Source: Methylobacterium frigidaeris (lineage in GTDB: Bacteria > Pseudomonadota > Alphaproteobacteria > Rhizobiales > Beijerinckiaceae). Taken from it: 64,000 nucleotides of DNA. A program made the position numbers and the translations under genes. Below the pieces are notes generated by a model, which was not told the origin of the DNA, made no database searches, and worked only from the letters and a program-made list of their open reading frames with translations. The DNA lies in assembly GCF_022179185.1 (NCBI RefSeq), contig NZ_BPQJ01000001.1, positions 1 to 64,000 of the forward strand, written 5' to 3'. Shown here one piece after another: positions 17,636-26,292 of this stretch (position 1 is the stretch's first letter; each line of letters starts with the position of its first letter).

Positions 17636-19240
17636 ATGATGGGGCATGCCGGTCGATCGTTCGTCGCCCTTGCCTCGGAGAGGATGCGCAGGATCGTCGT
17701 CCCGGCGGCGCTCCGGAAGCCGGTGCGCGCGGAACCGATCGTCCTGCGTCCGCCGATCGACGAGAGCCACGACCATCGGATCTGCGGCCCCATCGATCGC
17801 GTCGGCGGCATCGTTCAGCTGATCCGGTGCCCCCAGGATCATCTCAGCGGCATCTCGATCCAGTTCGGGATCCATTGCCGGCCGCAGGAAATTCCACTCG
17901 TCGTCGAACTCTTCGCCATCGACGAGGCGCAATTCGGCTCGCCCGCCTGGCCGGACCTCGGAACCGACGCCCTCGCGAGCAGCACGATCCTGCCCGGCGA
18001 CCTGATCGATGCCGAATATCATCATGTCTACTTCCAAAATTTTCCGGATTCAAAAGATCGCCTGTTCGCCCTGAGAGTCACCTCGCCGGAGATCGGGGAC
18101 CATGAATCGCCGACGATCTTCGTCTCACGCGGCGCGGACCGGATCGCGGGCCATGGCGGATTGCACACGCGCGACGGCTTGTTCGTGTCTCACGGATTGA
18201 AGGCCAACCTGATCTTCGGCTCGCCCGAACCCCGTGCGAGCGCGCCGCCGGGGCTGCTGTACAGCCCCCTCACCTCCTGCAACATGAATTGCACCCACTG
18301 CATCTCGCGGCATTCACGCAAGCGCGCCGTCCGCATGTCGTCGGCGATCAAGGACGAGATCAAGAGCCTGGTCTCAGCCGGCAAGATCAGCTGGATGTTC
18401 ACGGATTACAGCGGCGACCTGCTGTTCGCGGACCACAAGAAGCCCGGCGAACTCGACTACGTGACCGGACTCGGCATCGCCGTCCACATCGATACGAACG
18501 GCGCCTACCTGACGGATGAGCGCATCGACAAGATCATGGCATCCAAGGTCGATGCGGTCAGCATCTCGATCGATGCGGCGACCGACGAGACCTACCAGAC
18601 CATCCGGATCGGCGCGCCGCACCTGGACACGATCTTCGATGCCGCGGCGCGGCTCGTCGACGCCCGCGCGCGGCATGGCCGGGAGCGCACCCTGGCCATC
18701 AGCGTCGGCTTCACGCTGATGATGTCGAACATCCACGAATTGCCGCTCTTCGTCGAGCGGGCGGCGCGCGCCGGCGTGGATTCGATCGGCTGCCGCCACC
18801 TCGAAGTGTATCACGCCCCGATGCAGGCGGAGTCGCTCATCCACGCGCCGGAGCGCTTCAACGCCATGCGCCGCGAGGCGCTGGCCCTGGCCGCAACCCT
18901 GGGCGTGCGGCTCAATATCGGCGAGGAGTTTCGCGACCGTCCCGGGCGCGGCAGCCCGCAGCCTTGCCTCCTGCCGTGGGACACGGCGACCGTGCTTGCC
19001 AACGGCGACGTGATGGCGTGCTGCGTGCCCGGGGCGAAGATCGGCAGCCTGACCGAGGACACGCTGGAAGGGATCTGGACCGGGGAACGCTATCGCCGCC
19101 TGCGGACGCGCATCAACTCGAACGATCCGCCCGCGCTCTGCCGGTCCTGCCAGTTCCGGAACGCGGTGAACCGCTACGGAACCCACAACAGCCTCAATCG
19201 CGACGGCATCCCGACCGCGACCTTCGACGACGACCTGTAG
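17636..19240 (+). CDS. Radical SAM/SPASM domain protein with N-terminal beta-type domain
   Basis: A 534-aa protein. Residues ~1-200 form a beta-rich domain resembling the jelly-roll modules attached to polysaccharide or glycan enzymes (inference from pattern only). The radical SAM core begins at ~205 with the CNMNCTHC cluster motif (C-x3-C-x2-C) and continues through a DTNGAYL strand and the SISIDAATDETYQ strand. A C-terminal SPASM-like region with CLLPWDTATVLANGDVMACC, then CRSCQF, would bind a second iron-sulfur cluster. SPASM enzymes modify peptides, proteins or sugars. No precursor peptide or transporter lies next to it, so it is an orphan. Start is uncertain by a few codons (ATGATG at 17636). 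Confidence 0.85.
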   Translation: MMGHAGRSFVALASERMRRIVVPAALRKPVRAEPIVLRPPIDESHDHRICGPIDRVGGIVQLIRCPQDHLSGISIQFGIHCRPQEIPLVVELFAIDEAQFGSPAWPDLGTDALASSTILPGDLIDAEYHHVYFQNFPDSKDRLFALRVTSPEIGDHESPTIFVSRGADRIAGHGGLHTRDGLFVSHGLKANLIFGSPEPRASAPPGLLYSPLTSCNMNCTHCISRHSRKRAVRMSSAIKDEIKSLVSAGKISWMFTDYSGDLLFADHKKPGELDYVTGLGIAVHIDTNGAYLTDERIDKIMASKVDAVSISIDAATDETYQTIRIGAPHLDTIFDAAARLVDARARHGRERTLAISVGFTLMMSNIHELPLFVERAARAGVDSIGCRHLEVYHAPMQAESLIHAPERFNAMRREALALAATLGVRLNIGEEFRDRPGRGSPQPCLLPWDTATVLANGDVMACCVPGAKIGSLTEDTLEGIWTGERYRRLRTRINSNDPPALCRSCQFRNAVNRYGTHNSLNRDGIPTATFDDDL

Positions 19241-19343
19241 CCGCTTCGCCGAGGCGGCAGGTCGGGCAGCACTTCACGGCACGGCCTCGAGATGGGTCTC
19301 GAGGCGGCCGCGATCGGGGGCGGCGGAGCAGGAGAGTGCGACG

Positions 19344-19838
19344 ATGCAGGACGACGCGACCGGGCGAACCCTCACCGTCCACGAACCCCGGGCCGTGCCG
19401 TGGCTCAGCGTCGCCCTGGGCTTCGGGCCGATGCTGCCCTTCGTGGCCGGCGCGGCAGCGGCCTGGACCCTGGGGGGCGAGCCCGGCCAGGCGGCCGTGA
19501 CAGTGACGCTCCTGTGGGCTTGCGCGATCCTGCTGTTCTTCTCCGGCGTGCGGCGCGGGGTCAGCTTCCGCACAGAGGGCGGCGCGACGGTCGCGCAGGT
19601 CGCCACGATGCTGGCGCTGTTCGTCCTCGGCTTCGGCGCCCTGCTGGCGGTGGCCTTGGGCCGCGCGGGGCTGTCCGCCGCGTTCCTGATCGCCGGCTAC
19701 GGCCTCGTCGCGGTGCTGGACCCGATCGCCGCCCGGCGCGGCGAGGCGCCCCTGTTCTTCGCGCGCCTGCGTCCGGTCCAGATGCCGGTCGCGATCGTGA
19801 GCCTCGCGGCGCTTCTCGTTCTGGTCGCGCGGGCCTGA
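19344..19838 (+). CDS. DUF3429 family membrane protein
   Basis: A 164-aa inner-membrane protein with five predicted hydrophobic segments and the family pattern VPWLSVALGFGPMLPF at the start, FFSGVRRG after the second helix, and GYGLVAVLDPIAARRGEAPLFF before the last. DUF3429 proteins have no known biochemical role. It ends 4 nt before the convergent beta-helix gene. Confidence 0.82.
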   Translation: MQDDATGRTLTVHEPRAVPWLSVALGFGPMLPFVAGAAAAWTLGGEPGQAAVTVTLLWACAILLFFSGVRRGVSFRTEGGATVAQVATMLALFVLGFGALLAVALGRAGLSAAFLIAGYGLVAVLDPIAARRGEAPLFFARLRPVQMPVAIVSLAALLVLVARA

Positions 19839-19841
19839 GCG

Positions 19842-20846
19842 TCACTCGACGGTGTTGGGCGCCACGACGTTGCCGGTGCCGTGATCGGCATTGTCGATGC
19901 TGCTGCCGAACGGGTAGCCGGCATCCTCGCCGCAGGTCAGCCGCCAGCCGTTGCGGGAATTCACCACGATCGGCGCGGCCTGGAAGAAGCCGCTGGTGCG
20001 GAAGGTGTTGCCGGTAATCACGTTGTCGGAGGGGGTCTGATGGCGGACCGTGCCGCCCTCGCCGCAATTGCGGTAGAGGCGCACGCCGCCCTGGCCGCGC
20101 AAGGTGAAGCGGTTGCCGATGATGCGGTTGCGCGCCGACCCGTCGACGGCGACGGTCTCGCGCGCCGTCTCGGTCTCGAAGTCGTTGTCCTCGATGCGGT
20201 TCTCGGCGCTCTCGGCGTCGAGGTAGAGCGCCGTCGAGACCGAACGGCCGGCCAGTCGCGAGCCCCGCACGGCAACCTTCGTGACGCCGGGGCCGAGATA
20301 GAGTGGGATCGGCCCGGCGGCGACGATGGTCGTGCCGGTGATCGTCACATCGGTCGGCGCGGCGGCTTGCGCCCGCGCGGTGTGGCCGAGGCTGCGGGAC
20401 GAGTCGCGCAGGATCGGGCCCTGACCGTTCTCGCCCATGCCCCAGATCCGGACATGGCCGAAGACCATGCAGTCGCGGATGCGGATGCCGGATGGGCGAT
20501 CCCACTCGCCGCCCGGACGGGCGGGGGGCCGTGAGCGGACCGCGATCGTATAGGCGCCGAGATGCGCCGGCTCGCCCTGACGGCCGAGGGTGGCGCCGGC
20601 GCAATCGAGCGTGAGGCCGGAGGCCGCCGCGCCCTCGATCACGATGTGCTTGAGCACCCGGTCGCCCTTCGACAGGCGCAAGGAGCAGGTGAGCGGGACT
20701 TCGTCGTCGCCGGCCGTTGGGGGCGCGAGCAGGCGCGCGCGGAGGCTCGCGTCGCAGGGTGCGGCCGCGACCTGCGTGGCGGCGACTTGGTGCACCAGGG
20801 CGGGCGGATCGGGCGGCGGCAGCGCCAACGGCATCGTGTCGCTCAT
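19842..20846 (-). CDS. Right-handed parallel beta-helix repeat protein
   Basis: A 334-aa protein whose middle and C-terminal parts are a run of pectate-lyase-like coils: repeated patterns such as GIRIRDCMVFG, DVTITGTTIV, KVAVRGSRLAG, NRIEDNDFET, NRIIGNRFTL and DNVITGNTFRT. Such solenoids often bind or cut polysaccharide or act as surface proteins. No convincing signal peptide precedes the first Cys-containing segment, so its location is unclear. The ATG at 20846 lies only 4 nt beyond a terminator-like hairpin belonging to the upstream gene, which is odd; another ATG is at 20834. Confidence 0.75.
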   Translation of the reverse strand: MSDTMPLALPPPDPPALVHQVAATQVAAAPCDASLRARLLAPPTAGDDEVPLTCSLRLSKGDRVLKHIVIEGAAASGLTLDCAGATLGRQGEPAHLGAYTIAVRSRPPARPGGEWDRPSGIRIRDCMVFGHVRIWGMGENGQGPILRDSSRSLGHTARAQAAAPTDVTITGTTIVAAGPIPLYLGPGVTKVAVRGSRLAGRSVSTALYLDAESAENRIEDNDFETETARETVAVDGSARNRIIGNRFTLRGQGGVRLYRNCGEGGTVRHQTPSDNVITGNTFRTSGFFQAAPIVVNSRNGWRLTCGEDAGYPFGSSIDNADHGTGNVVAPNTVE

Positions 20847-20850
20847 GCGA

Positions 20851-20883
20851 AAACGGGCGGGGCACCCACGGCCCCGCCCGTTT
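20851..20883 (-). terminator. Terminator hairpin after the 67-aa gene
   Basis: A perfect 13-bp inverted repeat, AAACGGGCGGGGC (20851-20863) with GCCCCGCCCGTTT (20871-20883), 7-nt loop, ends in TTTT on the - strand. It ends 4 nt before the start codon of the beta-helix gene. Confidence 0.75.
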
Positions 20884-20919
20884 CGATCATCACGGGAGAT
20901 TGTGCGGCAGCGATGGCGC

Positions 20920-21123
20920 CTACCAGCGACCGCTGCCCGCGGAGTGCATGCTGCGCTCCACGGCGGCGAGCGCGCTGGCCTCGGCCTTGGCTTCCGTCGG
21001 ATGCGGGCGATCGGAGCGCTCGACCAGCTTGCCGTTCCGGCGGATGGCCCACTGGAACTGCCCGGCGGGCTTCGTGATGGGGGAGATTTCGATGGTGTAG
21101 GGAGTGGAAGTGTTGTCTGCCAT
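20920..21123 (-). CDS. Small hypothetical protein (67 aa)
   Basis: MADNTSTPYTIEISPI is followed by GQFQWAIRRNGKLVERSDR and an Ala/Glu-rich helix. The beta-strand/helix pattern with an aromatic-W-x-R-x-NGK turn resembles small DUF1508-like stress proteins, but I do not claim membership. The ATG at 21123 was chosen over an upstream in-frame start because the extension is rich in Cys/Pro and has no ribosome site. It is divergent from the response regulator at 21269 and is followed by a clear terminator, which supports it as a real gene. Confidence 0.65.
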   Translation of the reverse strand: MADNTSTPYTIEISPITKPAGQFQWAIRRNGKLVERSDRPHPTEAKAEASALAAVERSMHSAGSGRW

Positions 21124-21268
21124 GACGCCCATATAGGGGCAGGACGGGCACCTTTCCACCCCATCCTGGCGGTGCGCGCGGGCGACAGCGACACCGCGAT
21201 ACGATCTTCGCCTCGCCGAGCGGCCGGCGGGGCGATATTCGGGGAGCGCCCAGCCTGAGGAGACGCCC

Positions 21269-22045
21269 GTGGATCACAGCGATCACGTGCTGATCGTCGA
21301 CGACGACCGCGAGATCCGCGACCTCCTGTCGAGCTATCTCGGCAGGAACGGCCTGCGGGTGAGCGTCGCCGCGGACGGGCGCCAGATGCGCGCCTTCCTG
21401 GAGACCGACCGGGTCGACCTCGTGGTCCTCGACGTCATGATGCCGGGGGACGACGGCCTCGTCCTGTGCCGGGACCTGCGGGCCGGCAAGCACAAGACGG
21501 TTCCGGTGCTGATGCTGACGGCGCGCAGCGACGAGACCGACCGGATCGTCGGGCTGGAGATGGGCGCCGACGACTACCTGGTGAAGCCGTTCGCGGCGCG
21601 CGAGCTGCTGGCCCGGATCAAGGCCGTGCTCCGCCGCACCCGGATGCTGCCGCCCAACCTGCAGGTGACGGAAGCCGCCCGCCTCCTCGCCTTCGGCACC
21701 TGGCAGCTCGACACCACGACCCGCCAGCTGATCGACGGGAGCGGGACGGTCGTGCCCCTCAGCGGCGCGGAGTACCGGCTGCTGCGCGTCCTGCTCGACC
21801 ATCCCCGGCGGGTCCTCTCGCGCGACCAGCTCCTGAACCTGACGCAAGGCCGCGAGGCCGAGCTGTTCGACCGCTCCATCGACCTCCTGGTCAGCCGCCT
21901 GCGCCAGCGCCTGAGGGACGATGCCCGCGAGCCCGCCTACATCAAGACGGTGCGCAGCGAGGGCTACGTCTTCGCCATGCCGATCACCATCGCGCAGGCG
22001 CGCGACGAATGGCCGATCACCGCCGCGCAGGCGCGCGGGGAATGA
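21269..22045 (+). CDS. OmpR/PhoB-family response regulator
   Basis: A 258-aa response regulator. The receiver domain (residues ~5-118) carries the acidic pair VDDD, the phosphoacceptor Asp in VVLDVMMPGDDG, the LTARSD switch and the KPF lysine; the C-terminal winged helix (~145-238) has SRDQLLNLTQGREAELFDRSIDLLVSRLRQRL. Start is GTG at 21269 after TGAGGAGA. The last 22 residues come from a 33-bp tandem duplication that also holds the start codon of the kinase gene, so the two genes overlap by ATGA and form one operon. Confidence 0.93.
   Translation: MDHSDHVLIVDDDREIRDLLSSYLGRNGLRVSVAADGRQMRAFLETDRVDLVVLDVMMPGDDGLVLCRDLRAGKHKTVPVLMLTARSDETDRIVGLEMGADDYLVKPFAARELLARIKAVLRRTRMLPPNLQVTEAARLLAFGTWQLDTTTRQLIDGSGTVVPLSGAEYRLLRVLLDHPRRVLSRDQLLNLTQGREAELFDRSIDLLVSRLRQRLRDDAREPAYIKTVRSEGYVFAMPITIAQARDEWPITAAQARGE
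21980..22045 (+). repeat. 33-bp tandem duplication at the regulator/kinase junction
   Basis: Unit 1 (21980-22012) and unit 2 (22013-22045) differ at only a few bases and encode PITIAQARDEW and PITAAQARGE-stop. The change from TGG to TGA at the end of the second copy makes the response-regulator stop codon, and the overlapping ATG begins the histidine kinase. Confidence 0.85.
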
Positions 22046-23334
22046 GGGCGTTGCGGCCAGGGGGGCTGGGGGGCCGGATCTTCCTGATCCTGGCCGTGGG
22101 GCTCCTCGGGACGCAGACGCTCGCCGCCCTCGTCATGGTGCTGGAACGGGACCAGTCGGCGCGGGCGGTCATGCTGACGACGCTCCAGCGCGACGTCGCG
22201 GTCGCGGTCGCCCTGCTCGACCGGCTGCCGGCGCAGGAGCGGGCCGCCTGGCTGCCGCTCCTCGACCGGCCGACCTACCGCTTCGCCCTCGGCGCCGGCG
22301 CTCCGGGGGCGCCGGCGCTCTCGCCCCGGGCCGAGATGATCGCCGGCGAGATCCGCACGGCCCTCGCACCGCGCTTCCCCGTGCGATTCGACGCCATCCC
22401 GGGGCCGACCGAGCGGTTGCAGGCTCACGTCGTCCTGGACGACGGGGCAGGCCTGACCATCGACGTGCGGCCGACGGCGCGTCCGGTCGCCGCCTGGCTG
22501 CCGCTGGCGCTGGCGGTGCAGCTCCTGGTGCTGATGACCTGCATCGGGCTTGCCGTGCGCTTGGCCCTGCGGCCGCTGACCCGGTTCGCCGAGGCCGCGG
22601 ACCGGCTGGAGCCCGGTCGGCCGGCGGACCGCTTCGCGGAGAGCGGGCCGGACGAGGTCGTGCGCGCGGCCAAAGCCTTCAACGCGATGCAGGCGCGCAT
22701 CGCCCGGCACCTCGACGAGCGCGTGCGCATCCTCGCGGCGATCTCGCACGACCTCCAGACGCCGATCACCCGGATGCGGCTGCGGGTCGAGACCGGGATC
22801 GAGGGACCGGAGCAGGAAAGGCTGCTCATGGATCTCGACGCGATCGAGGCGCTGGTGCGCGAGGGCATCGCCTATGCCCGCAGCGTGCACGGCGCCATCG
22901 AGCCGGCGATCCGCCTCGACCTGCGCGCCTTCATCGAGAGCCTCGTCTTCGACTACCAGGATACCGGGCGGGACGTGACCATCACCGCCCTGCCGGACGC
23001 GACGCTCACGACCCGTCCGCGCGCCCTGCGGCGCATCCTCACGAACCTGATCGACAACGCGTTGCGCTATGCTGGCCGGGCCGAGATCGAGGTCCGGGCC
23101 GCCGGGGCCGGGATCACCGTCGCGGTCCTGGATCGCGGCCCCGGCATCCCGGCGGACCAGCTCGACGCCGTGCTGCTGCCATTCGTGCGCCTTGAGGCAT
23201 CCCGCAGCCGCGACACCGGCGGCACCGGCCTCGGCCTCGCCATCGCCGACCAGCTCGCCGCCGCGATCGGCGGCCGGCTCGCCCTGCGCAATCGCGAAGG
23301 CGGCGGGCTCGAGGCCGCCGTCACGCTCGCCTGA
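22042..23334 (+). CDS. Sensor histidine kinase
   Basis: A 430-aa membrane kinase. One hydrophobic segment at ~12-32 and another at ~152-175 bracket a ~115-residue periplasmic sensor region; a HAMP linker follows (LRPLTRFAEAADRLEPGR). The phosphoacceptor His is in AAISHDLQTPITRMRLR (~235), and the ATP-binding domain has the N box NLIDNAL, G1 DRGPGIP and G2 GGTGLGLAIA. It belongs to the EnvZ/RstB-like class and is co-translated with the response regulator. The stimulus is unknown; the next genes (hydrolase, P460) are possible targets. Confidence 0.93.
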   Translation: MRALRPGGLGGRIFLILAVGLLGTQTLAALVMVLERDQSARAVMLTTLQRDVAVAVALLDRLPAQERAAWLPLLDRPTYRFALGAGAPGAPALSPRAEMIAGEIRTALAPRFPVRFDAIPGPTERLQAHVVLDDGAGLTIDVRPTARPVAAWLPLALAVQLLVLMTCIGLAVRLALRPLTRFAEAADRLEPGRPADRFAESGPDEVVRAAKAFNAMQARIARHLDERVRILAAISHDLQTPITRMRLRVETGIEGPEQERLLMDLDAIEALVREGIAYARSVHGAIEPAIRLDLRAFIESLVFDYQDTGRDVTITALPDATLTTRPRALRRILTNLIDNALRYAGRAEIEVRAAGAGITVAVLDRGPGIPADQLDAVLLPFVRLEASRSRDTGGTGLGLAIADQLAAAIGGRLALRNREGGGLEAAVTLA

Positions 23335-23468
23335 TGCCGCCCCTTCGTCTCCGTCCGTAACATCCGCAACATCGGCCTACAGACGCTTACAATCTCGGCT
23401 TCGCCCGGCACATGGGTGATACTCGGCAACGGTACTCGCCGCATCGGCCCCCATGAAGGACGACGCCC

Positions 23469-24503
23469 ATGCCTGAACCGATGAAGCCTGAACCGATTCT
23501 GCCTGACGAGATCGATGCGACGCGCCGGGACTGGATCAAGGGCGCCGGCGCCCTGCTGGCCGCCGCGCCTTTCGCGGGAATCGTGCCGGCCCGGGCCCAG
23601 CCGGCGGGCTTCGGCCCGCTGAAGCGGGTCGAGGCGGGGGACCTCAGCGTCGCCTTCGTGGAGGCCGGCCCGCGCGACGGCAAGCCGGTCCTGCTGCTCC
23701 ACGGCTGGCCTTACGACATCCACAGCTACGCCGAGGTCGCGCCGATCCTCGCGGCGTCCGGCTACCGCGTCCTGATCCCCTTCCTGCGCGGCTACGGCGA
23801 GACCCGGTTCCGCTCGGAGACGACGCCGCGCAACGGCCAGCAGGCGGCTTTGGCGGCCGATGCCCTCGCCTTCCTCGACGCGCTCGGAATCGAGCGGGCG
23901 CTGGTCGCCGGCTACGATTGGGGCGCGCGCACGGCCTGCATCCTCGCGGCGCTCTCCCCGGAGCGCTGCAAGGGACTGGTCTCGGTGAGCGGCTACCTGA
24001 TCGGCAGCCGGGAGGCGAACGCGACGCCGCTGCCGCCGAAGGCCGAATTGCAGTGGTGGTACCAGTTCTACTTCGCCACCGAGCGCGGCCGCGAGGGCTA
24101 TGCCCGCTACACGCGCGACTTTGCCCGGCTGATCTGGGAGCTGGCCTCGCCGCGATGGCGGTTCGACGACGCCACCTTCGCCCGCTCGGCCAAGGCCTTC
24201 GAGAATCCGGACCACGTCGCGGTCTCGATCCACAATTACCGCTGGCGGCTCGGCCTCGCCGAGGGCGAGGCGCGCTTCGACGCGACCGAGCGCAAGCTCG
24301 CCACCTTCCCGACCATCGCCGTGCCGACGATCACGCTGGAGGGCGACGCGAACGGGGCGCCGCACCCCGAGCCCTCCGCCTATGCCAGGAAGTTCACGGG
24401 CCCTTACGCGCACCGCACGCTCACCGGCGGCATCGGCCACAACCTTCCCCAGGAGGCCCCGCAGGCCTTCGCGCAGGCCGTGGTGGACGTCGATGCCGTC
24501 TGA
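23469..24503 (+). CDS. Exported alpha/beta hydrolase (epoxide hydrolase-like)
   Basis: A 344-aa alpha/beta hydrolase with a twin-arginine type leader: TRRDWIKGAGALLAAAPFAG near residues 18-37, and AQA-like cleavage near 44. The oxyanion-hole motif HGWPYD (~78) and nucleophile elbow GYDWGAR with Asp at ~150 match epoxide hydrolases and haloalkane dehalogenases rather than Ser esterases; the catalytic His is probably in GGIGHNLPQE. Tat export suggests a folded periplasmic enzyme. Its last 11 nt overlap the P460 gene, so the two are co-expressed. Confidence 0.87.
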   Translation: MPEPMKPEPILPDEIDATRRDWIKGAGALLAAAPFAGIVPARAQPAGFGPLKRVEAGDLSVAFVEAGPRDGKPVLLLHGWPYDIHSYAEVAPILAASGYRVLIPFLRGYGETRFRSETTPRNGQQAALAADALAFLDALGIERALVAGYDWGARTACILAALSPERCKGLVSVSGYLIGSREANATPLPPKAELQWWYQFYFATERGREGYARYTRDFARLIWELASPRWRFDDATFARSAKAFENPDHVAVSIHNYRWRLGLAEGEARFDATERKLATFPTIAVPTITLEGDANGAPHPEPSAYARKFTGPYAHRTLTGGIGHNLPQEAPQAFAQAVVDVDAV

Positions 24504-25008
24504 TCCCCGCCCGCGCCGGAGCATCGCCCTGCCGCTCGCCGGCGCCGCCCTGTCCGCCCTGCTCGTCGCGGCGGCCCCCGTGGCGACGACGCCCGCCTCG
24601 CCGATCTACGGTGTCACCCTGCCGGACGGATACCGCGACTGGCGCCTGATCGCCCCGGCGCTCGAGGACGCGCCGCTCGACGAGCTGCGCGCCGTCCTCG
24701 GCAACGACCTCGCGGTGAAGGCCTACCGCGACGGCACGCTGCCGTTTCCGGACGGCGCGGTCCTGGTGAAGCTCGCCTGGAAGCGGACCCGCTCCCCCGC
24801 GTTCGAGCCGGCAACCGTGCCGGGCCGGGCCACCACCGTGCAGGTCATGGTCAAGGATTCGCGGCGCTACCCCGAGAGCGGCGGCTGGGGCTTCGGCCGC
24901 TTCATCGACGGCGCGCCGGTGGACGAGGCGCAGCACCAGACCTGCTTTGCCTGCCACGAGGCGCGGGTGAGGAACCATGATTTCGTCTTCACGCGCTACG
25001 CTCGTTGA
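24493..25008 (+). CDS. Cytochrome P460 family protein
   Basis: A 171-aa secreted c-type heme protein. A hydrophobic leader (SIALPLAGAALSALLVAAAPVA) is followed by the P460 domain: YGVTLPDGYRDWRLIAPA, LRAVLGNDLAVKAYRDGTLPFPDGAVLVKLAWKR and the C-terminal heme site CFACH (~152). Family members oxidise hydroxylamine (cytochrome P460, with a heme-lysine cross-link) or bind NO (cytochrome c'-beta). The overlap with the alpha/beta hydrolase start-to-stop indicates a shared periplasmic task. Confidence 0.87.
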   Translation: MPSDPRPRRSIALPLAGAALSALLVAAAPVATTPASPIYGVTLPDGYRDWRLIAPALEDAPLDELRAVLGNDLAVKAYRDGTLPFPDGAVLVKLAWKRTRSPAFEPATVPGRATTVQVMVKDSRRYPESGGWGFGRFIDGAPVDEAQHQTCFACHEARVRNHDFVFTRYAR

Positions 25009-25060
25009 AGCACCGGCGGCCGGACATGCGCCGGCCGTCCGGCTGGGCTATGGAAGGGCC

Positions 25061-26122
25061 ATGCTTCCGTTCCGAGCCCGCTTCTGGATCGTGGCGCCGA
25101 CCGTCGGCGCGCTGGCGGGCCTGCTCTACGGCTCCATCTTCGGCGGCGAGCCGCTCGTGACTGCGATCCGGGGCATCTTCATCGGCGCGCCCCTGATGCT
25201 CTACGAGCGCGGGCTCCTCGCCCGGCGCTGGCGCGAACTGACACGCCGGGCCGCGACCCCGGTCTTCGCGGTCGCGACGCTGGCGACCTACATCGCGATG
25301 ATCGTCCTCGGCAACGCCGTCGCCGGCACGATCCTCCACCGTGGCTTCGGCGTGATGGCCGATGCCCGGAGCGCGATGATGATGACGGAGACGGGCTTCG
25401 CCTACGCGCTCGGGATCTCGGCGCTCGCGACCTTCGTCTTCCGCGTCCGCGAGCTGATGGGGCCGCGGGTGTTCGCGAGCCTCCTGGTCGGCCGCTACCA
25501 TCGCCCGATCACCGAGGAGCGCATCTTCCTGTTCCTCGACGTGGCGGGCTCGACGCGCTTCGCCGAGGAGCACGGCGACCTCGCGGCCCAGAGCTGGCTC
25601 GGGGCGATCTTCGCGGCGCTCGCTCTGCCGGTGCACCGCGCCCGCGGCTCCATCGACGATTACGTCGGCGACATGGCCCTGGTGAGCTGGTCGATGGAGC
25701 GGGGCACGCGGGATGCGGCCTGCCTGCGCTGCGTGTTCGATTTCGTCCGCAGCATCGAGGCCGGGTCGGAAAGCTGGACCGCCCGGTTCGGCGCGGTGCC
25801 GGCCTTCCGCGCCGCGCTCCATTGCGGCCCCGTGGTGACGGCCGAGATCGGCCTGGAGCGGCGCAAGATCGCGTATTTCGGGGATGCGCTGAATACCACG
25901 AGCCGGCTCGAGGGGCTTGCCAAGGAACTCGACGTTCCGGTCATCGTCTCGGGCGACCTCCTCGACCGCCTGGGGCCCCTGCCCGCCGACCTCCGGGCGG
26001 TGGATCTCGGTCTGCGTCCGGTGCGCGGCCGCAAGGAGCCGTTGCGGATCGCGGCGGTCAGGGAGGTCGGGGTGGATCGCATCCCTGGCCTCGCTGGGGC
26101 GGGCGCACGGCAGAAGAGCTGA
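25061..26122 (+). CDS. Adenylate/guanylate cyclase domain-containing membrane protein
   Basis: A 353-aa protein with an N-terminal membrane region of about four helices (residues ~5-135) and a C-terminal class III nucleotidyl cyclase domain starting with IFLFLDVAGSTRFAEE (~157), whose Asp is the first metal ligand. It continues with the second Asp in DDYVGDMALVSW and GDALNTTSRLEGLAKE. It probably makes cAMP. The start at 25061 was preferred to an upstream in-frame ATG at 24977 because that extension overlaps the P460 C terminus and lacks hydrophobic character. Confidence 0.87.
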   Translation: MLPFRARFWIVAPTVGALAGLLYGSIFGGEPLVTAIRGIFIGAPLMLYERGLLARRWRELTRRAATPVFAVATLATYIAMIVLGNAVAGTILHRGFGVMADARSAMMMTETGFAYALGISALATFVFRVRELMGPRVFASLLVGRYHRPITEERIFLFLDVAGSTRFAEEHGDLAAQSWLGAIFAALALPVHRARGSIDDYVGDMALVSWSMERGTRDAACLRCVFDFVRSIEAGSESWTARFGAVPAFRAALHCGPVVTAEIGLERRKIAYFGDALNTTSRLEGLAKELDVPVIVSGDLLDRLGPLPADLRAVDLGLRPVRGRKEPLRIAAVREVGVDRIPGLAGAGARQKS

Positions 26123-26292
26123 AAGCTCACCGTCCTTGCTCCGGCTGCCTTCCGACCTCCCGCGTCGTTCCGGCCGAATCGATCGATCGAGCTTTGCCCC
26201 AAGCCGGCGCCTCAGAGCACCTATCTAAACCGTCTTCATCCCTGCGATCTCAAGCACTTAGCGGGAACGATAGCGGGTTATGTTAGGGGCTC

